DNA of 31,928 nt from CAIWKO01 sp964469155 (GTDB taxonomy: Bacteria; Bacteroidota; Bacteroidia; Bacteroidales; CAIWKO01), in NCBI GenBank assembly GCA_964469155.1, contig CAYXXU010000056.1, positions 1 through 31,928 on the forward strand, given 5' to 3'. The translations under genes were made by a program, and so were the position numbers. The notes under the pieces are model-generated. The model was not told the DNA's origin and did not search any database. It saw nothing but the letters and a program-made list of their open reading frames with translations. The number at the start of each line of letters is the position of its first letter. Position 1 is the first letter of the stretch. Of this stretch, positions 24,181 to 31,776 are shown piece after piece.

Positions 24181-24607
24181 AAAAAAAATTAAGGGTTATT
24201 TAGAACAATTCCAGATTAAAAAAGTCTTTTAAATTTCAATTCTTTTGTTATCAAAATGTTAACAATCATATTTAGAAACAAAAAAATTTTGTTAATCTTC
24301 TTTTTTCGTTAACAAGGATATAAGAATCTCCCTGAATTAAATTTTACCCAGATCCATCACATAGAATGGAATGAACTACTGACAAGTGCTCAGGCAAATG
24401 GGTTTTATCTGCCTGTCCCGATACACAGTGTCGGGAGGTCAATTCCGATTGGGTGTTTGTTAGATTTTTGGCAGGAATGATTATTACCTCCTGCTTGGGA
24501 CAAATTTTGCATGAATTTCTGAATGCCTAAAGCAATAATGGGCATTACATACCGTACTTTTTCCTTTCCGTTGCCAACTTCCACTATACGCAGGAGATTC
24601 ATTCCAA
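24181..24607. other. Gene-free stretch between the adhesin operon promoter and the regulator terminator
   Basis: AT-rich. A 65-codon minus-strand frame (24405-24602) has no recognisable features and is followed by the terminator of the neighbouring regulator, so I do not call it a gene. No other structure seen. Confidence 0.4.
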
Positions 24608-24640
24608 AAAAAATAGCCTGCCATATAAAAAGCAGGCTAT
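24605..24640 (-). terminator. Rho-independent terminator of the HTH regulator gene
   Basis: The stem ATAGCCTGC (24613-24621) pairs perfectly with GCAGGCTAT (24632-24640), with a 10-base loop. On the minus strand the stem is followed by a T-run (24614-24606). It is 40 bases after the regulator's stop at 24680. Confidence 0.85.
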
Positions 24641-24679
24641 AAGAATTAGTACCGAATGGTCTTGGTTAAAAACAAGGGT

Positions 24680-25684
24680 TTAGATGTGCTTTACCCGTTC
24701 CTTGGTAATTTCTACCTTCTGAAACAACAAGTTGAAGAAACGGGTCCTTTCTTTTTCAGAGTCGCTGCTGATCAGGCATGACTTTTTCATCATAGTACGC
24801 AGATAGTCTGCCTCCCTTTCGCAAAAACTTCTTTCGGTGGTAACCATCAGATCGAGCACATTCAGGGTAAGAAATGTCATCATCAGATTATCGGAGGTAA
24901 CACAAATAGAATTATCGCCCAATATCACTTCATTGTTGTAGAGCTTGTAGTTGCAGGGAATCAGAGGGGCTGCACCAGGCAATGATTTGCCTCCCTGTTC
25001 AGCCTGTGCGCTGATGTGGTCGATCATTGCTTTCAGGTCATCACAAATTCGCAGCACAATTTCTTTGCTGGCTATTATCCCGCTCGTATAATAGTATTCC
25101 AATTGTCGCAAAACACTATTGATGGTTTCCTCGTTCCAGATTTCAACCGATGGAATTATTGAATACAATTTCAGCACCTTTTTCCCCATATCAAGTACTG
25201 TCTGCTCAATGGCATCAGGCTCAAACTTCTTATCTTTAAATTCCGGCAAATGCATGACGGTTTTCGACCAGAAGAAAATTTTGAATATTGCCAACATTGG
25301 AAAATGGAAATGATGAAATATCGGGATATCTTTGGCAAAATAAAGAATCTCGGGATTTTTCAAAGATTGAATATGAAGCAGATTATCGTAAAGATTTTTA
25401 AGATAGCCCTCAATACTGATATCTTTTACCTCAATGATCCTGCATAAAAATGAATCGCCGTTGGTTTTTGTTGCAAAAATGTCATCAAGCGATACATTAT
25501 ATTTGGTGCTGAGTATAAAAAGTTCTTCCATAACCAGCGCTTTTTCTCCGCGTATGCGACGATAGGCACTGTCGGTTGTGATATTCAGCACATCAGAAAC
25601 TTCATTCACCATAGAGGCATTGGGTGGCAGCACCTCTTTGATCTTTTGAAACAGGATTAATTGCAATTGCCCGGTGTTTTCCAT
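24680..25684 (-). CDS. Helix-turn-helix transcriptional regulator, Bacteroidota BetR-like N-terminus
   Basis: A 334-residue soluble protein. The N-terminal ~75 residues form an HTH: NASMVNEVSDVLNITTDSAYRRIRGE is the two-helix DNA-binding unit, followed by LVMEELFILSTKYNVSLDDIF. The remaining ~250 residues are helical with no recognised domain, possibly a sensor or oligomerisation part. It is transcribed divergently from the five-gene operon starting at 25969, and its own terminator isolates it downstream. The intervening 284 bases carry dyads (25751-25831), so it very likely controls the operon and itself. What it senses is unknown. Confidence 0.85.
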   Translation of the reverse strand: MENTGQLQLILFQKIKEVLPPNASMVNEVSDVLNITTDSAYRRIRGEKALVMEELFILSTKYNVSLDDIFATKTNGDSFLCRIIEVKDISIEGYLKNLYDNLLHIQSLKNPEILYFAKDIPIFHHFHFPMLAIFKIFFWSKTVMHLPEFKDKKFEPDAIEQTVLDMGKKVLKLYSIIPSVEIWNEETINSVLRQLEYYYTSGIIASKEIVLRICDDLKAMIDHISAQAEQGGKSLPGAAPLIPCNYKLYNNEVILGDNSICVTSDNLMMTFLTLNVLDLMVTTERSFCEREADYLRTMMKKSCLISSDSEKERTRFFNLLFQKVEITKERVKHI

Positions 25685-25750
25685 AAGGGGGTGGGTATTT
25701 TAATTAATGATTACCTTTTCCGAAGCTACATTTTTTTGAACGATCTGTTT

Positions 25751-25831
25751 TTTACTAAACGGTAAATTTTTTTTTGGTAAATATAACATAATCTTTCAAC
25801 AAAATGCAAGGAAATTAGTAAAAAATACTAA
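25751..25831. promoter_or_regulatory. Candidate operators between the regulator and the SDR/START operon
   Basis: Two dyads share a GTAAA/TTTAC-like half-site. At 25751-25766 is TTTAC-TAAACG-GTAAA. At 25815-25831 is TTAGTA-AAAAA-TACTAA. A single half-site GGTAAAT lies between them at 25776-25782. Their placement in the divergent promoter region fits binding by the HTH regulator; binding itself is inference. Confidence 0.45.
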
Positions 25832-25932
25832 AAAAATTCTTTCCGAACACATGCAGCTTGCTTTTTTGCAAAGCACGCAAATCCATTGAAAACAGTGGGA
25901 GTAAATCATTTCTTTACCCTTCCCGACCGCTG

Positions 25933-25940
25933 TAATTTTG
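25933..25940 (+). promoter_or_regulatory. -7 box of the five-gene SDR/START operon
   Basis: TAATTTTG matches TAnnTTTG and lies 28 bases before the ATG at 25969. The -33 position has only a weak TTTC-like match, which suits a promoter that needs an activator. Confidence 0.45.
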
Positions 25941-25968
25941 TGTCATAAACTTAAAAAAAATTAAAGCG

Positions 25969-26727
25969 ATGAAACCTCTTGGAGTAATAACCGGTGCAAG
26001 TTCAGGAATAGGAAAAGCCTATGCATTTGAACTGGCCAAGACACACGATCTTGTTTTAGTTGCCAGAAGAAAAGATCTGCTTAAGGAAGTTTCCTTCAAT
26101 TTACAAAAATATGACTGCAATGTAAAAATTATGGTAACCGACCTTGCCAACGAACGCGAACTGAAACACCTGGAAATGTATCTCTCGCAAACCAGGGTTG
26201 ATATATTGGTAAATGCAGCCGGTTTTGGCGATTCTCGTCCTTTTTTCCAGGCCAGTGCCGAACTGATACATGATATGATATATGTACACATTATTGCCGC
26301 AACACGCTTATCAAAAGCTGTATTATCAGGAATGATAGAACAGGAGCATGGGACCATTGTAAATGTGGCATCGGTTTCAGGTTTTTCAAAGGTAAATGCA
26401 GGAAATCTTGTTTATGATTCAAGCAAAGCTTACCTGATCAGATTTTCCGAGTTGCTGCAACAAAGCCATAATCTTAAAGACAAAGTAAAAATTCAGGTTT
26501 TATGTCCCGGTTTTACCGAATCAGGATTCTTCGATGACCACAGTCACAAAGTAAATATTCCCCGCTTTTTATGGATGAAGTCGGATGATGTTGCCAGAAG
26601 GTCATTAAATAATATCCATTCTGGTAAGACAATTTTTATTCCCGGATGGTACAACATTCTTATTGCCAAACTCATCGGTAACATGTTTTTTCTGCCTATT
26701 TTAAAATTCATTAACAGATATGCATAA
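25969..26727 (+). CDS. Short-chain dehydrogenase/reductase (SDR)
   Basis: A 252-residue classical SDR: TGASSGIG at 8-15, acidic Asp58 in TDLAN, NAAG at 82-85, catalytic Ser135, Tyr149 and Lys153 (YDSSK). VARR after the second strand suggests NADPH preference. The C-terminus (about 215-252) has a hydrophobic segment LIAKLIGNMFFLPILKFI that may dock on the membrane, as in SDRs of lipid or sterol metabolism. It leads the operon, after the -7 box at 25933. Substrate unknown; a keto or hydroxyl group on a lipid-like molecule is the likely type. Confidence 0.92.
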   Translation: MKPLGVITGASSGIGKAYAFELAKTHDLVLVARRKDLLKEVSFNLQKYDCNVKIMVTDLANERELKHLEMYLSQTRVDILVNAAGFGDSRPFFQASAELIHDMIYVHIIAATRLSKAVLSGMIEQEHGTIVNVASVSGFSKVNAGNLVYDSSKAYLIRFSELLQQSHNLKDKVKIQVLCPGFTESGFFDDHSHKVNIPRFLWMKSDDVARRSLNNIHSGKTIFIPGWYNILIAKLIGNMFFLPILKFINRYA

Positions 26728-26760
26728 AAAATAATTTCAAACCTTCAAAAACCAAAAACC

Positions 26761-27474
26761 ATGAAAACATTAAAATTAAAAATGATTATCGTATTGATCA
26801 TTGGCGTTGCAAACATCACAAAGGCAGCTTCTGTGCCTGAAAAAAACAGAACCATCCATTATCTGTCTTTCTGTAAAAGTGCTGACTGCCTTTACGGAAT
26901 CAGTACGACAGTTCCACCCGAAGAAACCGAATGGGAATTGTGCTACGAATCGGACCGGATATACATCTACGAAAGGTGGATACCCGTAACCTCAGACCGC
27001 AGCACCAAAGAAAGAAAAGGCGAAATGTACGTCAACTGCAGTATGGAAGAAGCTGTAAAAATGATAAATGATTATGAGAATGTTCAAAAGTGGAATAAAA
27101 ACGTGAAGGAGAACAAGCTCCTGAAAAAAAACAGTGCATCAAGCTGGATTACATATACCTTATTCGACCTGCCCTGGCCCTTTCAAAACAGGGATGTCGT
27201 TTCACAATACAACATTCAAACCGTCACACCGGGCTGGCATATTATGGTGAGGATCAATAGTGTCGACAACATGATCAAGCAAAATGACGGCATCACACGC
27301 ATTACTAAATATAATGCTATCTGGACTATCAAAAAAATAACCAACCAGAAATGCTGGATATGCTTCAGCGCCTCATGCGATAATCCTCCAACTGTATCCA
27401 GAAAAATACAGGATCCTATTCTTCGCAAATCGTTTCACAAGAACCTGCTCAGTTTAAGAACCGTTTTGGAATAA
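26761..27474 (+). CDS. Exported START/SRPBCC lipid-binding domain protein
   Basis: A 237-residue protein with a signal peptide (to about 23, MIIVLIIGVANITKA). From about residue 55 onward it fits a START domain: WELCYESDRIYIYERWIP, then YVNCSMEEAVKMINDYENVQKWNKNVKE, then LFDLPWPFQNRDVV, a recognised START signature. It probably binds a lipid in its cavity outside the inner membrane. Five Cys, including CKSADC near the N-terminus of the mature chain, suggest disulfides. It is 33 bases after the SDR stop and 32 before the next gene, so cotranscribed. Exported START domains beside SDRs are not something I know a named pathway for. Confidence 0.85.
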   Translation: MKTLKLKMIIVLIIGVANITKAASVPEKNRTIHYLSFCKSADCLYGISTTVPPEETEWELCYESDRIYIYERWIPVTSDRSTKERKGEMYVNCSMEEAVKMINDYENVQKWNKNVKENKLLKKNSASSWITYTLFDLPWPFQNRDVVSQYNIQTVTPGWHIMVRINSVDNMIKQNDGITRITKYNAIWTIKKITNQKCWICFSASCDNPPTVSRKIQDPILRKSFHKNLLSLRTVLE

Positions 27475-27506
27475 TACTACTCAATTAATCTTTAAAATTT
27501 AAAGCA

Positions 27507-28754
27507 ATGAAAAAAGTTACAGAAATGATCAGTTCGGTTATTGGCCGTCTGACATCAATCGATGGCAAACCCCAGCAAGTGGCTTATGGTTATGCCCTGG
27601 GAATATTCCTTGCCACAACCCCTTTGGTGGGTTTAAAAGCAGTAATAGCCGTGGTGCTGACGCAGTTGTTCAGATGGAAAAAGATTGCGGCCATGATAGG
27701 AGTGTTTCATGTTAATCTATTTACTGCCCCGTTCTTTTATGCTTTATCGTTTTTCCTGGGAAAATCGGTTATGGGTTATAGCTGCAGTTTTGATGTCAGC
27801 GGAAATCCGGGAATGAAAACCATGCTGGCTTGCCTGATCGGAAGCAAAGAAGTATTTATTTCATTGACGGTTGGAGGCCTCATCATTGGTATTCCGCTGG
27901 CTTTTCTGGCCTATAAGTTTACTATGATGCTTTTAAAAAGACGTAAAAAAATATTACCTGCCGAAGGGAGTTACGCATTGATAACAGGCGCCAGCCAGGG
28001 ACTCGGGAAAGATATTTCGTATGAACTGGCCGGCAGAAAATTTAACGTGCTATTGGTGGCCCTAAAAGGCGAAGGACTTGGTAAACTGGCTGCCGATATC
28101 AAAGAACGATATCATGTGGATGCTCAGTTTCTGGAAACCGATCTTTGCCACCATAAGGCAGTATATCAGATAGCCGATTGGGCCAAACCCTACCAGGTCA
28201 GCGTGCTAATAAACAATGCAGGTATAGGAGGCACCAAAGGATTTGAAGAGGCCAGTCCTTTGTATATTGAAAGAATTATTCAGCTAAACTGCCGCGCAAC
28301 GTCAATGCTTACCAGGCTGATGCTCCCCAATTTAAAAATGCAGCCCAAAGCGTATATTATGAATGTTGCCAGCATGGCTTCTTTCAGTCCTATTGCCTTT
28401 AAAACCGTTTATCCCGCTTCGAAGGCATTTATCTGGAGTTTTTCAAGGTGTTTGTCTGAAGAACTAAAGGGTACCAACGTCTTTGTGAGTGTGCTCCATC
28501 CGGGACCTATGAAGACAAATCCGGATGTCACCAAAAGGATTGTTCAACAGGGTTTTCTGGGCAAGATTGGCCTGGTTACCACACCCAGAATGGCCAGGAT
28601 CGCAATTTCGCAACTGTTCATCAGAAAAGGTACCGTTATTCCCGGGTTTCTGAATAAACTAAACCGCATCATCATGCGTATGTTTCCGGTTGGAGTCAGA
28701 GTGAGGGTGCTTTCGAATGTGTTTAGAAGGGAGTTGCAGGTTAAGGCAGCATAA
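27507..28754 (+). CDS. DUF2062 membrane domain fused to an SDR
   Basis: A 415-residue fusion. Residues 1-148 are DUF2062-like: GKPQQVAYGYALGIFLATTPLVGLKAVIAVVLTQLFRWKK is typical, with about three or four membrane helices, ending with the basic stretch KRRKK. Residues 155-415 are a full SDR: TGASQGLG (160-167), NNAG (236-239), Ser289, Tyr302, Lys306 (YPASK). The catalytic set is intact. The fusion ties a reductase to the cytoplasmic face of the membrane, so the substrate is probably a membrane lipid. DUF2062 alone is common beside lipid and glycan synthesis genes. Spacing to neighbours is about 30 bases on each side. No sign of a frameshift at the joint. Confidence 0.9.
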   Translation: MKKVTEMISSVIGRLTSIDGKPQQVAYGYALGIFLATTPLVGLKAVIAVVLTQLFRWKKIAAMIGVFHVNLFTAPFFYALSFFLGKSVMGYSCSFDVSGNPGMKTMLACLIGSKEVFISLTVGGLIIGIPLAFLAYKFTMMLLKRRKKILPAEGSYALITGASQGLGKDISYELAGRKFNVLLVALKGEGLGKLAADIKERYHVDAQFLETDLCHHKAVYQIADWAKPYQVSVLINNAGIGGTKGFEEASPLYIERIIQLNCRATSMLTRLMLPNLKMQPKAYIMNVASMASFSPIAFKTVYPASKAFIWSFSRCLSEELKGTNVFVSVLHPGPMKTNPDVTKRIVQQGFLGKIGLVTTPRMARIAISQLFIRKGTVIPGFLNKLNRIIMRMFPVGVRVRVLSNVFRRELQVKAA

Positions 28755-28783
28755 AATGAATTAATATTAAAATATCAGAAATC

Positions 28784-29809
28784 ATGAAAACAACTCATGC
28801 AAAACACAACCTACCATCTTTAATGATGGCCATATCTGTAAATGAAGAAAACAGATCACTGGTGATAAAACAAGTACCCTTACCTAAGCCCGGAAAGGGA
28901 GAGGTTTTGGTAAAAATATCGGCAGCACCAGTTAATCCATCCGACCTGGTCAGATTAAAAAATATGGCAGCCGAAGAAATAGAAAACCATATTCCGGGTA
29001 TCGAGTGCAGCGGAAAAGTGGTTGCAGCCGGAAAAGGCATCATTCCCCTCCTTTTGCTGGGAAAGCGAATTACCTGCTGTGCCGTGCATCCAACCAGCGG
29101 AACCTGGGCCGAATACTGTGTTACCAGGGCAACTACTTGTTTCCCGCTTGGAAAAAATATTTCAGACGAACAGGGCGCTATGATGCTGGTGAATCCGATG
29201 ACCGTGGTAGCATTTTTCAATATAATAAAGCGAGGCAGGCATAAGGTGATAATAAGTACAGCCGCTGCCGGGGCCCTGGGCCGCATGATTGAATGTCTGG
29301 CCCGTAAAAACGGAGTTACCGTAATTAATGTTGTCAGAAACAAGGATCAGGAAGATATTTTGCGCAGGCTCGGCTCAAGGTATGTTCTGAACAGTTCGGC
29401 AGAGAATTTTCCGGATCGCTTGTTTTCTTTGTCAAAACAATTGAATGCATCGCTGGCGTTGGAGGCTGTGGGCGGAAAACTAACCCAACACCTGGTAAGG
29501 TCAGTTTCGTACGGGGGAACAGTTGTAATATATGGTAACCTTTCGTGCGAGAATCCGGAGTTTGATTCCAGAACCCTGACACAAGGCAATAAAAATGTTT
29601 CCGGATTCTTCCTGGCAAACTACTTACAGGACAACAATTTTATTATCACATTACGAAGCTTGTTCCAGGTAAAGCATCTGCTGAAAAATGAAATGAAGAT
29701 AAAGATCCAAAACAGGTTTGCTCTGGAAAAGACCCAGGAGGCTATTCTTACCTATCAGAGTAATATGACCTCCGGAAAGGTGTTGCTGATTCCCGGCCTG
29801 AGTAAATAA
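28784..29809 (+). CDS. Medium-chain (MDR) zinc-independent quinone-reductase-like oxidoreductase
   Basis: A 341-residue MDR protein. N-terminal GroES-like domain (GKGEVLVKISAAPVNPSDL at about 37-55; GIECSGKVVAAG at 72-83), then a Rossmann domain whose nucleotide-binding turn reads STAAAGALGRM (158-168). No zinc-ligand Cys/His set is obvious, pointing to the quinone-oxidoreductase/enoyl-reductase branch, which reduces conjugated C=C bonds with NADPH. An internal start at Met15 (MAISVNEE) is possible. It follows the DUF2062-SDR gene by 29 bases. With two SDRs and a START protein it suggests sequential reductions on one substrate. Confidence 0.9.
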   Translation: MKTTHAKHNLPSLMMAISVNEENRSLVIKQVPLPKPGKGEVLVKISAAPVNPSDLVRLKNMAAEEIENHIPGIECSGKVVAAGKGIIPLLLLGKRITCCAVHPTSGTWAEYCVTRATTCFPLGKNISDEQGAMMLVNPMTVVAFFNIIKRGRHKVIISTAAAGALGRMIECLARKNGVTVINVVRNKDQEDILRRLGSRYVLNSSAENFPDRLFSLSKQLNASLALEAVGGKLTQHLVRSVSYGGTVVIYGNLSCENPEFDSRTLTQGNKNVSGFFLANYLQDNNFIITLRSLFQVKHLLKNEMKIKIQNRFALEKTQEAILTYQSNMTSGKVLLIPGLSK

Positions 29810-29828
29810 TCAAGGAAAGATTAACCCC

Positions 29829-30614
29829 ATGAAAAAGAAATTTCTGATAATTTTATTACTGGTTCAACCGATCCTGGTATGCGCTCAGAATCTCATGATG
29901 GCCGATTATTACCGACCGGAAGAAATATCAAAAGAAATGTATGAGGAACCTAAAGAGGATGCAGCATTGAAAAAGGTGTCGAAAAAAGAAACCAAAGAAC
30001 AAATTGCCGGTTCGGTAACATTACATCCCTTTTATTCTTGTTTACAAAAGGATATACCCGGAAAAAACTTTCGGCCATCGGGTACGGATGTTTTGCGGAT
30101 TGCGCACAGAAATTATCTGGAAAAAAAGAAAAAAACCTGGTCGAAAAACGGATGGGTTCACAAGATTAAGTTAAACGAAAATGATAATACCTACGTGTGG
30201 AAAGACAGCCAAAGCACTTTTGTCAAAAATAAAAACTGGTATGTGTCGGTAAATTATCTCCTAAATACGGTTGAAAACAGATATTCCATCATAATCGGAC
30301 CGGTGATTTGCATGAATATCATCCGCAGAGGAATCCTTTGCCAAAACTTTTCGCTCATCAATAAAAAAGTTTCTTTAGGCTTCGACCTGGGTTATTCGGT
30401 GAAGTTGCTGGATGATTTCTGGGGTTGTATGCTCTTGGGAACCCATTTCAGGTGGACACCCTTGCCAAACAACAGAGCCTGGGAAAATGATCCGGATCTG
30501 TTTGCCACCCTAAATGTTAAGAATAAATTCTTCAGCAGTTCGGGCAGGGGTTCGTTTTTTAATATAAGGCTTGCATGTTGGTTTGGCAGAAAAAAATCCG
30601 GCCATAAGAAGTAG
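29829..30614 (+). CDS. Exported protein of unknown function, last gene of the operon
   Basis: A 261-residue protein with signal peptide (MKKKFLIILLLVQPILVCAQ). The region 35-60 is highly charged (MYEEPKEDAALKKVSKKETK). From about residue 125 it alternates as beta strands (NWYVSVNYLLN, then YSIIIGPVICMN, then VSLGFDLGYSVKL, then FFNIRLACWFGR), suggesting a small outer-membrane barrel or beta sandwich. It starts 19 bases after the MDR gene. I do not recognise the family. It may be the outer-membrane partner of the exported START protein; this is inference from context only. Confidence 0.8.
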   Translation: MKKKFLIILLLVQPILVCAQNLMMADYYRPEEISKEMYEEPKEDAALKKVSKKETKEQIAGSVTLHPFYSCLQKDIPGKNFRPSGTDVLRIAHRNYLEKKKKTWSKNGWVHKIKLNENDNTYVWKDSQSTFVKNKNWYVSVNYLLNTVENRYSIIIGPVICMNIIRRGILCQNFSLINKKVSLGFDLGYSVKLLDDFWGCMLLGTHFRWTPLPNNRAWENDPDLFATLNVKNKFFSSSGRGSFFNIRLACWFGRKKSGHKK

Positions 30615-30700
30615 AAGAAGTTGGGAGTTCGGAGTTGGGAGTTTTCTTATCATTCTGTTAATGCTTCAAAAACCCAGACTCATAAACCCCCGCATGTGTT

Positions 30701-31294
30701 TTAAAGAGGGCCCAGCCAATCTCTCCAGCCTATCCATCCTTTGTTTTTATAAGTAGTGTCCGGAAAACCGGGTATGTTTTCAGGTTTCTTTTCACTTTTG
30801 CACCAATCGCGCCATGCTGGAATTTTTTTTATTCTTTGTTTATGCACAAATTCTCTGGCTTGTTCAAAAGGCAGGTAATCGATTTTGCCCTTGGTAAAGG
30901 GTTTAATACCAAGCCAATCAGACATTCCTGCCCATCCCTGTTGTCCGTAAACGCTACGTGGCGATGCAGGTATATTGGCAGGCTTAAGTCCCGACTTACA
31001 ATGCTTCTCCCAGTCCTGTATTTGGTTCAGTTGCAGCAACCGGGCATAGGTACGGGCATCCTCAAATGAAAGATATTCCCTCCTTTGCGATTGAATAACA
31101 CCTGTTCCCAGCCAATCTCCCAATCCAATCCAGCCTTTATCCCGAAATACTAATTTTGGGGTTTTAGGGATATTGTCCGGCAAATTACCTGAATCAACAT
31201 ACCCGAGCCAATCACTGTCATTCTTCAGATTAAGTGTGCGTACAAATGCTCTCGCTTCTTCAAACGGCATCCATTTGTTTTGATGGTTTTTCAC
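30701..31294 (-). CDS. Protein made of three phage-integrase repeat units (PHINT_rpt-like)
   Basis: A 197-residue protein built of three 58-residue repeats at about 8-65, 74-131 and 140-197. Each reads (W/Y)-hydrophobic-P/S-FE-x-AR-x-(F/Y)-(V/A) at the start and GW-(I/A)-G-x-x-DWLG at the end, with NIPxxP in the middle. I recognise this as the phage-integrase repeat, usually attached to tyrosine recombinases or found in nuclease-type genes. Here it stands alone with no recombinase domain. The frame starts with GTG at 31294; an ATG at 31270 would cut into repeat 1, so GTG is preferred. Function unknown, possibly nucleic-acid binding. It is convergent with the preceding plus-strand operon. Confidence 0.85.
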   Translation of the reverse strand: MKNHQNKWMPFEEARAFVRTLNLKNDSDWLGYVDSGNLPDNIPKTPKLVFRDKGWIGLGDWLGTGVIQSQRREYLSFEDARTYARLLQLNQIQDWEKHCKSGLKPANIPASPRSVYGQQGWAGMSDWLGIKPFTKGKIDYLPFEQAREFVHKQRIKKIPAWRDWCKSEKKPENIPGFPDTTYKNKGWIGWRDWLGPL

Positions 31295-31466
31295 TTGTTT
31301 TTCTGAGTTTAATTAATTCTTTTAAAACCCCAACCCGTGAACCATCGGTTGCACTGTTGAGTAAAAGCCCATAATATTTCCTTTTATTATTCCTCCTACA
31401 AATATACAATAATTAATTTCCCCCTAACATTTTATATCTACTTTTCATGAAATTAAACTTTATTTT

Positions 31467-31763
31467 ATGGAAAATACTGAAAATGATATATTCGGAGAAC
31501 AACGGAATCCAAGGCCCGGAGGCAACAACCTCTCTACCCCGGCGAAACCTCCCGGCAAAAAGTCGATAAAGACCATGGGCGCTCAGGGCATTATAATTTT
31601 GTGTGTTAGTTACCTGAATTTGCCTGTAAAAAAAGATGTCGATTTTCACATTACAATTTTCGCAAAGGGGCAATACAGGCAGGCTTTCTTCGAAAAAACT
31701 AATTTCCAAAGGGGAAAATATTCGGTTTGGGGATTGGTAACTATCACATATAGTGCAATATAA
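31467..31763 (+). CDS. Small protein of unknown function before a tandem array
   Basis: A 98-residue frame starting at ATG 31467 (MENTENDIFGEQ), preceded by a typical A/T leader. Residues 10-35 are Pro/Gly/Asn-rich, and the second half is strand-like (VDFHITIFAKGQY, then YSVWGLVTITYSAI). No signal peptide. It is plausible as a gene because the composition differs from the filler around it, but there is no family match. A tandem array of 21-bp units starts 15-35 bases after its stop, the same order as at 11.4-12.3 kb. Confidence 0.45.
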   Translation: MENTENDIFGEQRNPRPGGNNLSTPAKPPGKKSIKTMGAQGIIILCVSYLNLPVKKDVDFHITIFAKGQYRQAFFEKTNFQRGKYSVWGLVTITYSAI

Positions 31764-31776
31764 ATCAGAAAAGCAA

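Noticed and set aside
24405..24602. 65-codon minus-strand frame
   Set aside because: No family or signal, and it lies downstream of the regulator terminator with no promoter seen.
28795..29343. 182-codon minus-strand frame over the MDR gene
   Set aside because: Antisense to a gene with clear GroES-like and Rossmann motifs.
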